Origin: Nitrospira sp.
GTDB lineage: Bacteria > Nitrospirota > Nitrospiria > Nitrospirales > Nitrospiraceae
DNA: 64,000 nucleotides
Direction: 5' to 3'
NCBI GenBank assembly: GCA_005116745.1
Contig: SWDS01000002.1
Location: 104,652-168,651 of the forward strand
The notes below the pieces were generated by a model that was not told where the DNA came from, did not search any database, and was given only the letters and a program-made list of their open reading frames with translations. Shown here piece by piece: positions 1-9,452 of the stretch (within the stretch, counting starts at the first letter, position 1; the number at the start of each line of letters is the position of its first letter). The position numbers were made by a program, and so were the translations under genes.

Positions 1-912
1 GCTGGCATAGCGGCGGTCGTGACCTGGACGATCGTTCACAATGGTGATTAAAGACCGGTAGCTGGTCAGGGATAAGTGGCCTGTCGCCGGTGGAGCAAGT
101 TCATCCAGAATGTCGCAGAGGGTCTGAACGACCACGAGGTTAGTTTGTTCATTCGCCCCACCGACGTTATAGGTTTCACCCACACGTCCTGCTTCGAGCA
201 CCCGACGGATGGCACTGCAGTGGTCTTTGACATAGAGCCAGTCACGGACTTGTTGGCCGTCACCGTAAAGAGGCAACGATTTTCCGGCCAGCGCATTGTG
301 GATGACCAGCGGGATGAGTTTTTCGGGGAAGTGGTACGGCCCGTAGTTATTGGAGCAATTGGTCGTGAGCACTGGCAGGCCGTAGGTGTGGTGGTACGCA
401 CGCACGAGGTGATCACTGGCAGCTTTGCTGGCCGAATAGGGACTATTGGGTTCGTAGCGATTCATTTCGCTAAACGCCGGGTCATCCTTGCCGAGAGAAC
501 CGTAGACCTCATCGGTGGAGACGTGCAGAAAACGGAACCGTTGCCGGGACTCACTCTCCAGCCCATCCCAATAGGCACGTACGGAGTCCAATAAGTGAAA
601 GGTGCCAACGATGTTGGTCTGGATGAAATCCCCAGGGCCCTGGATGGAGCGATCCACATGGCTTTCGGCGGCACAATTGATGATGGCCCGAGGCCGGTGC
701 TCCTGTAACAGTCGGTCGACAAGTGCCGTGTCCCCGATATCACCTCGCATAAAGATATACCGCGCATCTCCTTCCACACTGACAAGATTCTCCAGATTGC
801 CAGCGTAGGTGAGCTTATCAAGATTGATGACGAGCTCATCATGCTGTGCCAGCCAGTCGAGAACGAAGTTGGCGCCGATAAATCCGGCTCCGCCGGTGAC
901 CAGGATACTCAT
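1..912 (-). CDS. rfbB: dTDP-glucose 4,6-dehydratase, C-terminus cut by window edge
   Basis: Converts dTDP-glucose to dTDP-4-keto-6-deoxyglucose, the committed step of dTDP-rhamnose and related 6-deoxysugars, in the cytoplasm. The frame is open from the ATG at 912 to base 1 (304 codons). It begins [17 protein letters not shown], the Rossmann glycine motif. STDEVYG carries the Thr-Asp-Glu catalytic set, YSASKAASD gives the Tyr-x3-Lys pair, and the visible end reads [10 protein letters not shown], which normally lies about 50 residues before the end of RfbB. It is therefore near complete but lacks its stop here. It follows the CapD-type gene by 69 bp and is the last gene of the leftward cluster inside the window; rfbA, rfbC and rfbD may follow outside it. 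Confidence 0.95.
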   Translation of the reverse strand, partial: MSILVTGGAGFIGANFVLDWLAQHDELVINLDKLTYAGNLENLVSVEGDARYIFMRGDIGDTALVDRLLQEHRPRAIINCAAESHVDRSIQGPGDFIQTNIVGTFHLLDSVRAYWDGLESESRQRFRFLHVSTDEVYGSLGKDDPAFSEMNRYEPNSPYSASKAASDHLVRAYHHTYGLPVLTTNCSNNYGPYHFPEKLIPLVIHNALAGKSLPLYGDGQQVRDWLYVKDHCSAIRRVLEAGRVGETYNVGGANEQTNLVVVQTLCDILDELAPPATGHLSLTSYRSLITIVNDRPGHDRRYAS

Positions 913-981
913 GTTCCTCTTGTGAGCTTATGCGCCGCAATCGGACGAGGCGTGAATGACATCGATAAATGGTTTCGGCAC

Positions 982-2880
982 CTATCGGGACACCTGTTGA
1001 GGTGAAACCGATTCAAAGCTTGGCACAAGCCGTTTGAGATCATGGAGCAGCGTCCCTTCATCACACTTCGGAAGATTGGCCTGCAACGACTCTAACCAGT
1101 CATCCAGCTCGCCTGTGGAGATGGATGCGCCTCCGGCTCGATGAATTTTTGGATGGGTCGTCCGTTCGACGTGCACGCTGTCCTCAAATAGTTCTTCGTA
1201 CAACTTCTCTCCCGGCCGCAGACCAGTAAACACGATCTGAATATCCTTGTCCGGAACTAGGCCGGCCAGCACAATCATATTTCTCGCCAGATCGACGACT
1301 TTGATTTGTTCCCCCATATCAAGAACGAACACCTCTCCACCCTGCCCCATCACACTCGCCTGCAGCACCAACTGCACCGCCTCCGGAATGGTCATGAAAA
1401 ATCGCTTGATCTCTGGATGAGTCACGGTCACCGGACCGCCCTTACGGATTTGTTCAGAAAACAGCGGCACCACACTCCCGTTGCTACCCAATACATTGCC
1501 GAACCGCACAACCGTAAACTTGGTCAAGCCTGTTCGCTGAAACTCCTGCATCACATGCTCGGCAATCCGCTTGGTCGCTCCCATAACGCTCGATGGATTC
1601 ACGGCCTTATCGGTGGATATCAAGACGAATCGATCCACACCTGCTTTCAGAGCAGCTTCAGCGACCACACGAGTCCCGAGAACATTGTTGCGAATCGCTT
1701 CCTTCGGATTCAGCTCCATCAGTGGAACATGCTTGTGTGCCGCGGCATGAAACACGATATCCGGTCCGGCCTGTTGGAACACCTCCGACACGCGGTCGGG
1801 AACCGTGACATCTCCGATAACCGGGAGGATCTTCACGGCTGGGAACGCTGCCTTCAACTCCAGCATGAGCGAATGAAGCGCATTTTCATACCGTTCGAAC
1901 AAGACGAGTGACTGGGGATTGTACTGCGCGATCTGCCGGCACAATTCCGATCCGATCGAACCTCCCGCTCCAGTGACGAGCAACGTCTTCCCGGATATGA
2001 GAGGGTATAGTTCTTGGCGATCTGTCTGGATCGGCTCACGCTGCAGCAAATCTTCCAGACTCATCGGCCTCACGTGCTGCAGAGAGACGGGGTCACCGAG
2101 TATTTGTTTGACATCGGGTAACGTCTTGATCGGCACTGAACAGCCTTCTGACGCAGCAAGAATCTTTTGCTTCACGGTTGTGGAACCGGAAGGAATGGCC
2201 ACGATGATCTCGTCGACCTTCAGCCGTTCAGCGGCCTTCTTGATATCCGAAATGACTCCCACAACAGGAATCCCATGAATGTTCATCTTGCGCTTGATCG
2301 GATCATCGTCGACGAACCCCACCGGGCAGCAGCGATAATTCGCATCGTACAGCATGTCCCGGACTAACAGCTCACCCGCATGTCCTGCGCCGACGATCAA
2401 CACCCGGCGCGCGCCCGGATCAAATATCTGAAGCCACTCCCGGAACCCCCGCACAGCCAATCGGATCCCTGCTAAATACAGCGCCGTCAACAGCCCCGTC
2501 AGGATGATCAAGGATCGAGGATACTGCGTCACGCCGCCAAGTTGATGGATCACCCCATAAAACACCGCGGAGCTGCTCAATGCGGCTAGTAGAATTCTCC
2601 AGAGATCGCGAAGATCGACATATCTCCAGAGCCCGCGCTGAATCCCAAACAACCACAAACCGGTACCATACATCAGCAGCACGGCAGGCATAAAATCCCA
2701 CATGATCCTCCGATACTCGGGAGGGGCATCCGCATCGAATCGCAGCGCAAAGGCAGTCAGGTTCGCTGCGAAAATCAATAAGAGTTCCACGCCAATAACG
2801 AGAATCGACCGGTACCTGAGTACCCGATCTCCAAATCGTCTCGTGAGGGAATGGAAGAGTTTCGTGGCTGACTGTTTCAT
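982..2880 (-). CDS. WbpM/PglF/CapD-type UDP-GlcNAc 4,6-dehydratase, membrane-anchored
   Basis: Long-form nucleotide-sugar dehydratase (632 aa). Residues about 25-130 hold four hydrophobic segments. A Rossmann domain follows (VLIVGAGHAGELLV, about residue 160), then the catalytic SDR domain starting LLVTGAGGSIGSELC near residue 300. STDKAVNPSSVMGATKR shows the family feature of Met replacing the usual catalytic Tyr (Ser-Met-Lys). The family converts UDP-GlcNAc to UDP-4-keto-6-deoxy-HexNAc for FucNAc, QuiNAc or bacillosamine. With the WbpV-like epimerase and WbpL-like transferase upstream it would complete a WbpM-WbpV-WbpL set. It starts by a 4-bp ATGA overlap with the preceding gene. Confidence 0.93.
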   Translation of the reverse strand: MKQSATKLFHSLTRRFGDRVLRYRSILVIGVELLLIFAANLTAFALRFDADAPPEYRRIMWDFMPAVLLMYGTGLWLFGIQRGLWRYVDLRDLWRILLAALSSSAVFYGVIHQLGGVTQYPRSLIILTGLLTALYLAGIRLAVRGFREWLQIFDPGARRVLIVGAGHAGELLVRDMLYDANYRCCPVGFVDDDPIKRKMNIHGIPVVGVISDIKKAAERLKVDEIIVAIPSGSTTVKQKILAASEGCSVPIKTLPDVKQILGDPVSLQHVRPMSLEDLLQREPIQTDRQELYPLISGKTLLVTGAGGSIGSELCRQIAQYNPQSLVLFERYENALHSLMLELKAAFPAVKILPVIGDVTVPDRVSEVFQQAGPDIVFHAAAHKHVPLMELNPKEAIRNNVLGTRVVAEAALKAGVDRFVLISTDKAVNPSSVMGATKRIAEHVMQEFQRTGLTKFTVVRFGNVLGSNGSVVPLFSEQIRKGGPVTVTHPEIKRFFMTIPEAVQLVLQASVMGQGGEVFVLDMGEQIKVVDLARNMIVLAGLVPDKDIQIVFTGLRPGEKLYEELFEDSVHVERTTHPKIHRAGGASISTGELDDWLESLQANLPKCDEGTLLHDLKRLVPSFESVSPQQVSR

Positions 2881-4034
2881 ACGCTGGTTGGTACTCCGGC
2901 GTTGATCTCCCGCTCCCGGAGCATGGCTTCAACGGCCTCGATGACCCGATGCACAGACATTCGCTGGAGACAGTCACTCAAACTGTTGACGTGGCGATTG
3001 CAGCCTTCAGCAAGGCACGGCACACAATCGCCTTCTCCTTGAAGCAGAAACACATTCCCCTGTCGCTGAGATCCCTGCTTGCGCCATGGACCGTGCGCTG
3101 TTGCCGGGAAGTCCTTTGGCCAGGGTCCCCACTTCACCGGATTTGACGGTCCGAACAGCACCACGGCCGGCACACCGACCGCAGCTGCCATATGACTGAC
3201 AGCCGTATCCGTCCCAACATAAAGGACCGCTCGGCTGAGGAGATAGCCGAGCGCTGGTAACGTCAGAAGACCGACGAGATTGACCGCATCAGGCAACCCG
3301 TGGAGGACCTGTTCACAATACCTCTGCTCGGCTGATTCCATGCCTGTCACAACCACCGCCATCCCCTGGTCGATCAACCACCGCCCAAGCGCCACCCACC
3401 CCTCGGCGGTCCAGGTCTTATAGGCAAACTTGGGCGAGACATGGAACACCGCGTATCGCTGAGAAGCGCGTATTCGAGAAAACAGGCGATGAACGGATTC
3501 TTCGTGCCCGTGGGTCCAACTCACGACAGGTGTTCCAAAGGGTTTGATCTGCAACGGCGCAAGTAACCGGAGATTCATGGCGACGGTATGGGTATGGAGA
3601 TTGTCAAAAGGAACCCATTCATGGAGCAGCCTTCGTTTCCACCACGATTTCCTATCGTCCAATAGCGTGCCCATACGATATCGTCCCGCGGCCCAGGCAT
3701 GAAACGTCGGACGGTCACCAGCCAAGACCGACAGGGCGAGGTCGTATCGACGCCAGAGAGAACGAAGCAGTGCCAGATGAGGGCCAATCGGCGGACGTTC
3801 AGCAATCACCAAAGTTCGGTGGACGTCGGGATTCGCAGCCACCACATCCTGTGTTCCTTCAAACACGAGCATGTCGATGGTGGCCTCGGGATACGCACGC
3901 TTGAGGGATCGCACGACCGGCGTCGCCAACAGGACATCTCCGATCCGACGCGTACACACAACCAGCACGCTTCGTATATCCCGCTTCATCTCATAACCAG
4001 CACTCTCATCACAGAGCACCTCGTCGGTCGACAT
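2877..4034 (-). CDS. Glycosyltransferase family 9 (heptosyltransferase-like)
   Basis: GT-B enzyme related to WaaC/WaaF, 385 aa. The N-terminal domain begins near residue 17 with RSVLVVCTRRIGDVLLATPV. The C-terminal nucleotide-binding half shows YVGTDTAVSHMAAAVGVPAVVLFGPS, the usual family 9 signature (D-T-x-x-x-H then FGPS). Near the C-terminus two Cys residues (CVPCLAEGC) match the Cys-rich tail seen in many family members. The ATG at 4034 overlaps the preceding stop by one base (TGATG), favouring coupled translation; MKRDIRSV 15 codons later is an alternative start. The substrate is unknown; a heptose or other core sugar is likely. Confidence 0.88.
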   Translation of the reverse strand: MSTDEVLCDESAGYEMKRDIRSVLVVCTRRIGDVLLATPVVRSLKRAYPEATIDMLVFEGTQDVVAANPDVHRTLVIAERPPIGPHLALLRSLWRRYDLALSVLAGDRPTFHAWAAGRYRMGTLLDDRKSWWKRRLLHEWVPFDNLHTHTVAMNLRLLAPLQIKPFGTPVVSWTHGHEESVHRLFSRIRASQRYAVFHVSPKFAYKTWTAEGWVALGRWLIDQGMAVVVTGMESAEQRYCEQVLHGLPDAVNLVGLLTLPALGYLLSRAVLYVGTDTAVSHMAAAVGVPAVVLFGPSNPVKWGPWPKDFPATAHGPWRKQGSQRQGNVFLLQGEGDCVPCLAEGCNRHVNSLSDCLQRMSVHRVIEAVEAMLREREINAGVPTSV

Positions 4035-4849
4035 CAGAGACCACCACCCTGATCTAGGCCAATGGTGGCTCTCACGGTTGTCGACCGCAAAAGATCCTCC
4101 AACCGCTTCTGATTAGCTGGTAGTTTCATGCGATCCTGCTCGGGATGCCATAAATGAAACGCCGTCGAGGCGAAGCGCGCGCTCTTATGCTTCACTCCGG
4201 CATGGAGCAGTCGAATGACCAAGTCGGAATCCTCTAACCCCCACCCTTCGTACGATTCGTCCAATCCATTCACACGAATGAGGTCGGCCCGCCAAGCAGA
4301 AAAGTTGCACGTCTTGATGCCTTCCCAACGATCCGGCGTCCATTTTCGAAACGGACCATCGGGCAGTTGTATCAGCGGAAGTACGCGATTGACTTCGCGC
4401 CGAAACCAGGACTGTATCCAATCGACTCCTCTCCACGCATGAATCGGCAGCCGCTGGTTCAGGACACGGCTCGTCAACCCAGCCGAGAGCAACACACGAT
4501 TCGATCCGAGGAAGTACCCTGGCTCAGCCAGTTGCTTATGGACACGCACGAAATGGCGCGAAGGGACACAGTCACCATCTGTGAACACCACATAGTCGGC
4601 GTCCGTCGATGCGACGGCGCGATTGCGGATGGCGGCGGCGCGAAATCCACGGTCTTCGTGCCAGACATGGGTCAGCGGGAATGGTGCGCGCCGCACAAAC
4701 TGCCGCACGACCTCAGCGGTCTCCTCGTTCGATCCGTCATCTGCAACCACAAGCCCAAACGCTTGATCGCTTTGGCCACAGTAGCCTTCCAATACAACCG
4801 CCAGCGCATCAGGACGATTGTATGTCGTCACGATCACCGTTGTTTTCAT
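4034..4849 (-). CDS. Glycosyltransferase family 2
   Basis: GT-A enzyme of 271 aa. It begins MKTTVIVTTYNRPDALAVVL, followed by the acceptor-side LVVADDGSNEETAEVV and a DxD-type motif in YVVFTDGDCVPSRHF. The C-terminal half carries GWGLEDSDLVIRLLHAG, typical of the galactosyltransferase-like extension (GWGxED). I chose the ATG at 4849, which overlaps the upstream stop as ATGA; a GTG at 4903 would add 18 poorly conserved residues that overlap the upstream gene. It is probably a cytoplasmic core or O-unit transferase. Confidence 0.88.
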   Translation of the reverse strand: MKTTVIVTTYNRPDALAVVLEGYCGQSDQAFGLVVADDGSNEETAEVVRQFVRRAPFPLTHVWHEDRGFRAAAIRNRAVASTDADYVVFTDGDCVPSRHFVRVHKQLAEPGYFLGSNRVLLSAGLTSRVLNQRLPIHAWRGVDWIQSWFRREVNRVLPLIQLPDGPFRKWTPDRWEGIKTCNFSAWRADLIRVNGLDESYEGWGLEDSDLVIRLLHAGVKHKSARFASTAFHLWHPEQDRMKLPANQKRLEDLLRSTTVRATIGLDQGGGL

Positions 4850-5646
4850 TTCGACGGTGAATTGCTGCGGCGGTGAAGAGGCGCCTGTTTTGGAAGCGCC
4901 CACATCTCTTGTTGTTCAAACCGTTTAGCGTACCGATAAAACGTTCCCTCGAAATTTCCAAAGGCAATGACAAACCCAGGCCAGCCGTCCAAAAACCCTC
5001 GCTTTGCGACGTAATGCTTGAGGAACGACCAAATACCATGTAACAACGCGGTAGCCATCGACACTCGTTGGTCGGCGAGTTTCAGAACCCCAAGCGACGA
5101 ATACCGGTTGGCCTTCTTCACGACCTCCTCGAAGTCCCTGAACGGAATTTGCCAAATCGCATGTTCCAGTCGTCCAACCGGCTTGGCAGTCAGTAATTCG
5201 TACCCCTCGTGGACGGGAGACTCCACGTATTTCATCGACCCTTTCCTGAACAATTGAGGTTGGCGGAAATTTGGATACCAGCCAGAATGCTTGATCCAGC
5301 GACCCATGAAATAATTCCGCCTCGGCACAAGATAGGCGTCGTGCGCGGGAGTTCCGGAAAGGATCATAAGGACTTCATCACGAACGTCCGGTGTGCACTG
5401 TTCGTCCGTATCAAGACTAAAAATCCATTCATGTGTACAGGATTTGATGGCTTGATTTCGAAGATGGCCAAATCCATGAAACGGAACCTGGACAACGCGG
5501 GCTCCCAAGTCCTGTGCAATCCGCGCCGTCTCGTCGGTACTGGCAGAATCGGCCACGATGATTTCGTCGGCCCAGAGTACGCTGTTAATCGTATCGGAGA
5601 TTTTCTTCGCCTCATTGTAGGCGATGATATAAACCGAAATGCTCAT
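4846..5646 (-). CDS. Glycosyltransferase family 2, WaaE/KdtX-like
   Basis: 266 aa GT-A protein starting MSISVYIIAYNEAKKISDTI. ADEIIVADSASTDETARIA and WIFSLDTDEQC (DxD-like metal site) follow. The ordering and the segment NYFMGRWIKHSGWYPNFRQPQL match the WaaE/KdtX beta-1,4-glucosyltransferase-like branch that decorates the LPS inner core; the exact sugar is unproven. It has 4-bp overlaps on both sides (with the ligase upstream and the GT2 downstream), so this run of genes is a tightly coupled operon. Confidence 0.88.
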   Translation of the reverse strand: MSISVYIIAYNEAKKISDTINSVLWADEIIVADSASTDETARIAQDLGARVVQVPFHGFGHLRNQAIKSCTHEWIFSLDTDEQCTPDVRDEVLMILSGTPAHDAYLVPRRNYFMGRWIKHSGWYPNFRQPQLFRKGSMKYVESPVHEGYELLTAKPVGRLEHAIWQIPFRDFEEVVKKANRYSSLGVLKLADQRVSMATALLHGIWSFLKHYVAKRGFLDGWPGFVIAFGNFEGTFYRYAKRFEQQEMWALPKQAPLHRRSNSPSK

Positions 5647-6965
5647 GTCCTGGCATCCAGTTGCGGATCAGTCCCAGAATACATGAGACCGGAAAACAAG
5701 CAGTAAAACAGTTTCTCGGTGTGGTCATTGAGCGCGGGTTGGAAAAGACAGCCGATCGCGATGGTGACCACCAACCCTCTGGCAAGCAGTCCATAGGTCG
5801 CATCGCCGGCAAAGGACGCCAATCTCCATTGCTGGGCAAAAAGCCAGAACAGCAGGCCGAGCCCGACGATGCCGACTTGCACCATGACCAGGAGATATTG
5901 ATTGTGCGGATGAGTTGGGACAGGTAGGCCAAGTTTTTGCACATGTAGAGCGTAGGCTTGTGTAAACCCCCCGGTACCGACGCCCATCAGAGGATGATCC
6001 TGAATGATCTCGACGGTGTAATGAAAAAATTCCATTCGCTCGGTCACCCCATCGTACGTAGCCGTCTGGGGATTCCATTGCGCGACACCGGTAGCAACAA
6101 GGTCAACCCGATCATGGAACGATGTCGAGACCTGATAGGCAGCCGAAAATGTCACACAGATGGCGACGACCGCCGCCACCATACCTCGCCACCCGAAATA
6201 CATATGAAAGGCCACCATAGCAAGCCCGGCCAACACCACATACCCCGTACGGCCTTGCACCATTAATACAACATTACCCGCAGCCAGGCATGACGCCCCC
6301 ACCCACGTCCATCGTACCCATCGGCGCGTGGACTTCCAGGCCAAGACCCCGAACAATAGCACACCGTATGCCATGAGTATGTTATGGGTAGTATGCTTTT
6401 TAAATACACACGGGTTAGAAGGTTCACAGACGGGATGGTAATTGTCGGGAATACAGGGGATGGATGGATCACAAGGAATCTGCTTTTTTAATAGACACGG
6501 GTTGAAAGGATCACAATTAATGAGCCCACCGGTTGGAAGAATCCCCACGTTCAAAGCAAAGGACATCAGCAACGTGACCACTAATGAGGCCGCCAAGGCC
6601 AGGACCGCGCGACGACGCTCTTGAACATCAATCGCCATCGAAACCAATAGCGGAATGAGTAGGAGATCAGCATACTTTTTCACCGCAAGCATTCTTTCCC
6701 CTAGCGAACCCATTCCCCATAGAGTTCCCACAAGCAACCAGCCAAAGAGTAACAAGGCGCTCAACCCCACGGGGTTAGAAATAACTCGACGACCTCGTTC
6801 CCGCCAATTTCCACTGACACCCCAGCAGGCGACAAGTAAGATAACAAGAATACCGTCCGCCACAACCCATATAGGAATAGTGAATCCCAAAGCCGTGGTC
6901 GCCCAACCTGCCGCTCGTCTCGCTTCTCTTTGCAAGCGATTAAGGCCCCAACTCATTTCTTGCAT
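5643..6965 (-). CDS. waaL: O-antigen ligase/polymerase family (WaaL/Wzy_C) with triple CX5C insert
   Basis: Integral membrane protein of 440 aa with about ten hydrophobic segments, related to the Wzy_C family that joins or polymerises O-antigen on undecaprenyl carrier at the periplasmic face. The conserved large-loop region includes MGVGTGGFTQAYALHVQ and PTHPHNQYLLVMVQVG, the usual H-N-x-x-L ligase signature. Residues 151-186 hold three consecutive C-[DE]-P-x-x-P-C motifs (six Cys as three CX5C pairs), predicted between membrane segments. ATG at 6965 or 6956 could be the start; neither has a strong ribosome site. It could be Wzy rather than WaaL. Confidence 0.85.
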   Translation of the reverse strand: MQEMSWGLNRLQREARRAAGWATTALGFTIPIWVVADGILVILLVACWGVSGNWRERGRRVISNPVGLSALLLFGWLLVGTLWGMGSLGERMLAVKKYADLLLIPLLVSMAIDVQERRRAVLALAASLVVTLLMSFALNVGILPTGGLINCDPFNPCLLKKQIPCDPSIPCIPDNYHPVCEPSNPCVFKKHTTHNILMAYGVLLFGVLAWKSTRRWVRWTWVGASCLAAGNVVLMVQGRTGYVVLAGLAMVAFHMYFGWRGMVAAVVAICVTFSAAYQVSTSFHDRVDLVATGVAQWNPQTATYDGVTERMEFFHYTVEIIQDHPLMGVGTGGFTQAYALHVQKLGLPVPTHPHNQYLLVMVQVGIVGLGLLFWLFAQQWRLASFAGDATYGLLARGLVVTIAIGCLFQPALNDHTEKLFYCLFSGLMYSGTDPQLDART

Positions 6966-7024
6966 GCGAGGATGATCACAGATATTCGAAATAATTGGAT
7001 ACCGTGGCGTTCGGGAAGAATCGA

Positions 7025-8185
7025 CTACACTTTGACGATGCCCGCTGCAGAGTCTTGTGGCGCTACAACCGACACAGAAGTGCTGGAACCGGATGCAGCA
7101 AGACTGTGAGCCGTTCCGGAAGCGGTTCGTCGTTGTTCAAATGTATGCACCAGCCTCCCGAGAACGAGAAAGACACCCACCCACACGCCAAGAATCACGA
7201 GCCTCCAGCTGTCCGTCGAGTGATGATACAGAACGGCCAGTCCTCCGCACAGAATCATGACTCCATACTCTGTAAGCACGGTCCGACGATGGGTCCATCC
7301 GCTCAAAACCAACCGTTGATAATAGTGTTCACGGTGAGCTTGCCAAATCTTTTTGCGACGGAGCACCCGCCGGATCAACGTGATCGTTGCATCCACGATG
7401 AACGGGGAGAAGATCATGATCGGGACCCATAGCTCGAATATTCCGTCCCGAACACCAAGGATCATCAATGTCCCCGCCAAGAATCCGACCGTGATGCTCC
7501 CTGCATCGCCCATGAAGATACGCGCGGGAGGGAAATTATGAGTGAGAAATCCCAGAGCGGCCATTGCCACGAACACGGCGATGATGAGCATGACCGGGAA
7601 GTGGGCTTGCCACCCAAAATATGCGAGAAATCCAAACCCAAAAAACGTCATTCCGCCCGCAAAGCCGTCCATACCATCCATGAAGTTATAGAGGTTCGCC
7701 ATCCACAGGAGGACGAGGACGCTCACCGGAATGGTGGCTATTCCAAGCAGGATGTTCGGTCCCCCCGGTATTGGGATGGACGATAAGGTTAAGCCCACAC
7801 CCCCGATAATGATGAACGCGGAGACGGCCTGGACACCCAATCGGAGCACGGCGGGAAGACCGATACAGTCATCGATGAAGGACACGACAAAAATGAAAAG
7901 CATTGACACCACGATCCAGAGACTCCCTGAAGCCACACCTTTCGGTAACACAGCTTTCGAGGGTTGGGTAATCGCCAACACACTGGCAGCCAGAATGAGA
8001 CTGATCACCACACTGCCGATGACGGCTAACCCGCCCGTCTGGGGAGTCGGCATGGAATGCAATGTTCGTTCGTTGGGATGAGCAAGGATGGAGAGCAATG
8101 ATCCTGGCAAACATAACCGGTTGGTGAACCACCAGGCCAGTACAAATGCAAAGACTCCTGGGAAGGCGATCATCATGATCGACAT
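7025..8185 (-). CDS. Undecaprenyl-phosphate sugar-1-phosphate transferase (WecA/WbpL/MraY family)
   Basis: Polytopic 386 aa membrane enzyme that starts lipid-linked O-unit assembly by moving a HexNAc-1-phosphate from UDP to undecaprenyl phosphate. SFIDDCIGLPAVLRLGVQ carries the Asp-Asp motif; NLYNFMDGMDGFAGG and ARIFMGDAGSITVGFLAG are the family's conserved cytosolic loops. ARIFMGDAGS is followed by FIVDATITLIRRVLRRKKIWQAHREHYYQRL, which has the HxxHxYQRL-type end typical of WbpL/WecA rather than MraY. The WbpV-like epimerase upstream and WbpM-like dehydratase downstream suggest UDP-FucNAc or a relative as substrate. Confidence 0.9.
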   Translation of the reverse strand: MSIMMIAFPGVFAFVLAWWFTNRLCLPGSLLSILAHPNERTLHSMPTPQTGGLAVIGSVVISLILAASVLAITQPSKAVLPKGVASGSLWIVVSMLFIFVVSFIDDCIGLPAVLRLGVQAVSAFIIIGGVGLTLSSIPIPGGPNILLGIATIPVSVLVLLWMANLYNFMDGMDGFAGGMTFFGFGFLAYFGWQAHFPVMLIIAVFVAMAALGFLTHNFPPARIFMGDAGSITVGFLAGTLMILGVRDGIFELWVPIMIFSPFIVDATITLIRRVLRRKKIWQAHREHYYQRLVLSGWTHRRTVLTEYGVMILCGGLAVLYHHSTDSWRLVILGVWVGVFLVLGRLVHTFEQRRTASGTAHSLAASGSSTSVSVVAPQDSAAGIVKV

Positions 8186-8444
8186 GTTGACAGTGCGGCC
8201 TTGTTAGGTTGCAACGCTAAAAAAAGTCCTGCCTCTACACCAGAAGAGACCTCGCTGGCTTGGGCAAGCTCTATGACTCATTTTGACATTGAAATCAAGA
8301 CGCACGAGCCTTCGAACCTGGATATGCCGAGGGTGTCACTCGGTCTACTCGGACGTAGGCGACACAAGAATCCAGCCGATGAGATCGTCTCAACAGCCCG
8401 GACGCCCACATCACCCGCGCCTACGGCGAGGTGTCGCCGAAGAC

Positions 8445-9452
8445 TCAACAGGGTCTCCGGCTGTCAAGCCGAGGGGCTCCACGATAAAACGCGATCAGAT
8501 CAGGGACCGCTTGCTCGAAAGAATACGCGGCTTGATATCCTAATTCATGCGTGATGGCCGCTGAGCTGTACCAGGCACAGCCGATGAGCTTGGTCAATTG
8601 CTGTGTCGTCAAAGGAGCAGGGCTCCCACTGATAGCCTGGAGCACATCGCCGCATCGCGCGCCGCTTTTGAGCATCCAGAGCGGCACGCGCCATTGCGGA
8701 GGCGCCTTCCCTAGTCCGGCCCGCAACCAGTCGTAAAGGTCGGTCACGCGATATGGCTCGGAATCGGCAACGACGTACGCCGCCCGCTGAAAGCATGGCG
8801 CGCGAAGACACAGCAATACGGCCCGTACGAAATTCTCGACGTGTAAGAGGCTCCGGACCGCCGAGAGACGAGGCAAAATCGGAAACCGCCCATGATCGAT
8901 CGCCTCGATCATCCGATACAGGTTGCCTTTCTTTGTCGCACCATAGATCATCGGAAGACGAAGCGAGACAGCAGTGAGACCATGTCGCACTGCATACTCC
9001 GAGACAAGTTGCTCCGCCAGCCATTTTGACCGGCCGTAGGCGGTCTTGGGATGGGGAGCCTGTGTTTCATCAACACACTCCCTCGTCTCTTCACCGAAGA
9101 CTTTGACCGAACTGGCAAACACGATACGATTGACCCCGGACCTCACGGCTGCATCCAGGATGTGTTTCGTCCCGTCGACATTGACGGCTTCATAGTCCTG
9201 CTCTTCTCCTGAATCATCGAGCGCATGGACCTTGGCCGCCAGATGCACGATGGCTCCGCAGCCATCCGCTATATCCTGCACACTCGTCGCATCGCGGATG
9301 TCGGCGACCACCGTCTCGACATTTCCCAATTGTGAGATGGGATGCTGCGAATCATGAAGAACAACCCGCACGTGATGGCCTAAACGACAGAGCTTTTCGA
9401 CGAGCGATGCTCCCAGAAACCCTGCAGCACCTGTTACCAGCACTTTGCTCAT
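8445..9452 (-). CDS. NAD-dependent epimerase/reductase, WbpV/FnlC-like
   Basis: Extended SDR enzyme of 335 aa. MSKVLVTGAAGFLGASLV is the nucleotide-binding motif, VFASSVKVFGE supplies the Ser, and TAYGRSKWLAEQ the Tyr-x3-Lys pair. The IVHLAAKVHALDD segment is characteristic of the WbpV/FnlC subgroup, which reduces or epimerises UDP-4-keto-6-deoxy-HexNAc. That fits the WbpM-like and WbpL-like genes of this cluster, a known trio for FucNAc synthesis and transfer. It starts by a 4-bp overlap (ATGA) with the upstream glycosyltransferase. The 259 bp between its stop and the next gene hold nothing recognisable. Confidence 0.87.
   Translation of the reverse strand: MSKVLVTGAAGFLGASLVEKLCRLGHHVRVVLHDSQHPISQLGNVETVVADIRDATSVQDIADGCGAIVHLAAKVHALDDSGEEQDYEAVNVDGTKHILDAAVRSGVNRIVFASSVKVFGEETRECVDETQAPHPKTAYGRSKWLAEQLVSEYAVRHGLTAVSLRLPMIYGATKKGNLYRMIEAIDHGRFPILPRLSAVRSLLHVENFVRAVLLCLRAPCFQRAAYVVADSEPYRVTDLYDWLRAGLGKAPPQWRVPLWMLKSGARCGDVLQAISGSPAPLTTQQLTKLIGCAWYSSAAITHELGYQAAYSFEQAVPDLIAFYRGAPRLDSRRPC

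Noticed and set aside
76-594. Open frame on the plus strand of 172 codons
   Set aside because: It lies antisense to rfbB, whose motifs are unambiguous, and has no recognisable domain; most plus-strand frames left of 60 kb are similar shadows.
8355-8438. GGCGACAC / GTGTCGCC inverted repeat before the WbpV-like stop
   Set aside because: Only 8 bp arms about 65 bp apart, no T-run; not enough for a terminator or operator.
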